Part shown: in pieces, positions 11,481 through 12,800 of the stretch | Layout of the letters: every line of letters begins with the position of its first letter | How positions within the stretch are numbered: the stretch's first letter is position 1 | Assembly: GCA_052388275.1 (NCBI GenBank) | Contig: JBQTII010000042.1 | Span: 1 to 12,800, forward strand | Length of the DNA stretch: 12,800 bases | Direction: 5' to 3' | From: JBQTII01 sp052388275 | Lineage (GTDB): Bacteria; Actinomycetota; Actinomycetes; Sporichthyales; Sporichthyaceae | Notes under the pieces: generated by a model | The model's database searches: none | What the model was told of the DNA's origin: nothing | What the model saw: only the letters and a program-made list of their open reading frames with translations | Position numbers and translations under genes: made by a program

Positions 11481-12800
11481 TCAGCCCACCGCGATCCGCT
11501 CCAGAGTGGCGCTCGGGCCCATCGCGACGAGGTCCGCCAGGTCCTGCGACATCGCGCGGGCAAGGCCGGCCGGCGAGGGCACCACGACCGGATCGACGGT
11601 GATCCCGACGTGGAAAAGGCCCTGATAGCACGCCGCTCCGATCGCCAGGGGCTGGCCGGGACCGAGCGGGGTGAGCGGGTAGAGCTCGCGCACGGGCGCG
11701 CCGGCAAAGCTGAGCGGGCGGGGCACGGGCACGGTGGTCACGAGCACGTCGAACAGCCGCGAGGCGTGCGCGGCGAGCAGCGGGCCGCCCAGGCGCACCG
11801 CCGCCGGGGGCAGCAGGTTGGTCAGGTCGGCGAGTGCGCCGGGCCCACCGTGCGGTCCGCTCGTCCGGTGCAGCGTCATCGCCGCGCCGACCTTGCGCAC
11901 CCGGGCCATCGCGTCGGGCTCGTCAACGGGCAGCTTCACCAGGTAGGCGGAGAAGTTGTTGCCCGAACCGCCTACGTAGGCGCGCCCGCTGCCGGTGGGG
12001 ACCAGCGCACGCAGCGACAAGGTGTCCACGTCGTAGTGGTGCGCCGCGAGCCAGCGGCGCAGCCCACCGGAGATCACCGCGATCGCGACATCGTTGACCG
12101 AAGCCCCGCACAGGGCGCGCACCCGGCGCAGGTCCGCCAGGTCCAGGGTCGCCGAAACGAACGCGCGCTGATGTCCGACGACGGTGTCGATCGGCAACCC
12201 GGCACCCGGTTCCCGCAGTGCCGAGGCGACCCCTGTGAGGCTGGACAGGGCCCTCGCGGCGCCGCGGATTGCGCGCGGGGGGTCGCGCAGCGGCGTCAGC
12301 GGACCGAGCATGCGGCCCGCGGCGGCCCGCGCGGCGGGGATTGTTCCACTGCCCGCACCGGGGCCGGGTCCGGGGACCCGGCCGGGGTCGCCGCCGTCGC
12401 TGAGGGCGTAGGCGACCGCGGCGGTGCCCTGCCCGTCCAGGAAGGCGTGATGGGTCTTGAGCAGCAGGGCATGACCCCCGCCCGCAAGCCCCGTCAGGAC
12501 ATGCACCTGCCACAGCGGACGGGCGCGGTCGAGGGGTTCCATCAGCAACCGGGCGACCCAGGCCTGCACTTCCTCCGCGCCGCCGGCGCCCCGGCTGCGG
12601 TGCAGGTGAACGTGGGCGCGGGCATCGAAGCCGGGATCCTGCGCCCAGGTGGCCCCGACCACCGGGAACCACTCCGAGCGCAGGCGGCGGCGGGGGCCGG
12701 AGACGGCGCCCGCGCCGGGGGGGTGGGCCGCGACCAGAAACACGCCCGCTACGCCCGGCACCCGGTTCCCGCAGTGCCGAGGCGACCCCTGTGAGGCTGG
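11481..12800 (-). CDS. WS/DGAT wax ester synthase / diacylglycerol acyltransferase, 5' end missing
   Basis: Enzymes of this family move an acyl group from acyl-CoA to a diacylglycerol or fatty alcohol, making storage lipid at the membrane. Active-site HHAFLDG is present (plus-strand about 12432-12452), preceded by EPLDRARPLWQVHVLTGL and followed by SVNDVAIAVISGGLRRWL, LVPTG and GNNFSAYLVKLPVDEP, and by the C-terminal PLSFAGAPVRELYPLTPLGPGQPL block, so the body is intact. The N-terminal LSPLDA...PMHVG region expected before RRRLRSEW is absent. From 12754 to the edge the DNA instead copies 47 bp of the gene's own middle in another frame. The frame stays open to the edge; a GTG at 12761 is the first start codon inside the window but gives an unnatural N-terminus. 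The gene is thus either truncated by rearrangement or misassembled here. Confidence 0.85.
   Translation of the reverse strand, partial: PASQGSPRHCGNRVPGVAGVFLVAAHPPGAGAVSGPRRRLRSEWFPVVGATWAQDPGFDARAHVHLHRSRGAGGAEEVQAWVARLLMEPLDRARPLWQVHVLTGLAGGGHALLLKTHHAFLDGQGTAAVAYALSDGGDPGRVPGPGPGAGSGTIPAARAAAGRMLGPLTPLRDPPRAIRGAARALSSLTGVASALREPGAGLPIDTVVGHQRAFVSATLDLADLRRVRALCGASVNDVAIAVISGGLRRWLAAHHYDVDTLSLRALVPTGSGRAYVGGSGNNFSAYLVKLPVDEPDAMARVRKVGAAMTLHRTSGPHGGPGALADLTNLLPPAAVRLGGPLLAAHASRLFDVLVTTVPVPRPLSFAGAPVRELYPLTPLGPGQPLAIGAACYQGLFHVGITVDPVVVPSPAGLARAMSQDLADLVAMGPSATLERIAVG
12198..12244. repeat. 47-bp direct repeat, inner copy
   Basis: This stretch within the WS/DGAT coding region, encoding part of ...VASALREPGAG..., is identical by eye to 12754-12800 in the same orientation. 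It lies in the weakly conserved linker between the two halves of the enzyme. Confidence 0.9.
12754..12800. repeat. 47-bp direct repeat, copy at the window edge
   Basis: Identical to 12198-12244 and 556 bp away, it reaches the last base of the window, so the repeat may continue. The base before it differs (G here, A at 12197). In this copy the WS/DGAT frame is shifted relative to the inner copy, so it cannot be a natural protein repeat. Confidence 0.9.

Noticed and set aside
1..12800. CRISPR array, tRNA, rRNA, insertion sequence or phage genes
   Set aside because: I looked for spaced repeats, tRNA-like cloverleaf ends, transposase or integrase motifs and saw none.

Overview
The window is GC-rich bacterial DNA from an actinobacterium. 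The evidence is a phosphatidylinositol-mannoside (PIM) block (PI-phosphate synthase, acyltransferase, PimA), an actinobacterial EF-G-like GTPase, a WS/DGAT wax-ester/triacylglycerol synthase, several GTG/TTG/CTG starts and candidate leaderless promoters. I cannot name genus or species. No tRNA, rRNA, CRISPR array, transposase or integrase is visible.

Layout from left to right. (1) 1-434: the start of a ribbon-helix-helix antitoxin gene running off the left edge, a short stretch resembling the 3' end of yebC, and a near-consensus LexA (SOS) box in front of a membrane-anchored FHA protein. (2) 435-1418: the FHA protein (+). (3) 1440-4459 (-): pdxS, then a VapBC-type toxin-antitoxin pair, pdxT and yebC. 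The toxin-antitoxin pair sits inside the vitamin B6 (PLP synthase) operon, and its toxin gene overlaps pdxT by four bases. (4) 4575-5444 (+): a second, unrelated antitoxin/PIN-toxin pair, divergent from pdxS. (5) 5460-8943 (-): pgsA, PIM acyltransferase, pimA and a LemA-like small membrane protein, closely packed with 4-bp overlaps. This is the first part of the PIM pathway at the inner membrane. (6) 8944-9188: a divergent intergenic region with a long nested inverted repeat. (7) 9189-11345 (+): an EF-G-like GTPase that appears to use a CTG start behind a perfect ribosome binding site. (8) 11346-11480: a strong terminator-like hairpin. (9) 11481-12800 (-): a WS/DGAT gene whose 5' end is lost at the right edge, where the sequence copies 47 bp from the middle of the same gene.

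The block pgsA-acyltransferase-pimA-(LemA-like)-pdxS-pdxT-yebC is ordinary actinobacterial chromosome. What is unusual is how it is interrupted: two complete toxin-antitoxin modules lie within it and a third antitoxin lies just beyond yebC. Both complete modules show the same promoter design: a -10 box six bases before the start codon, so probably a leaderless mRNA, with an inverted repeat over the -10 box. I see no clear unknown multi-gene defence or biosynthetic system. The most interesting points are the toxin-antitoxin pair in the PLP synthase operon, the SOS box before the FHA gene and the CTG start.
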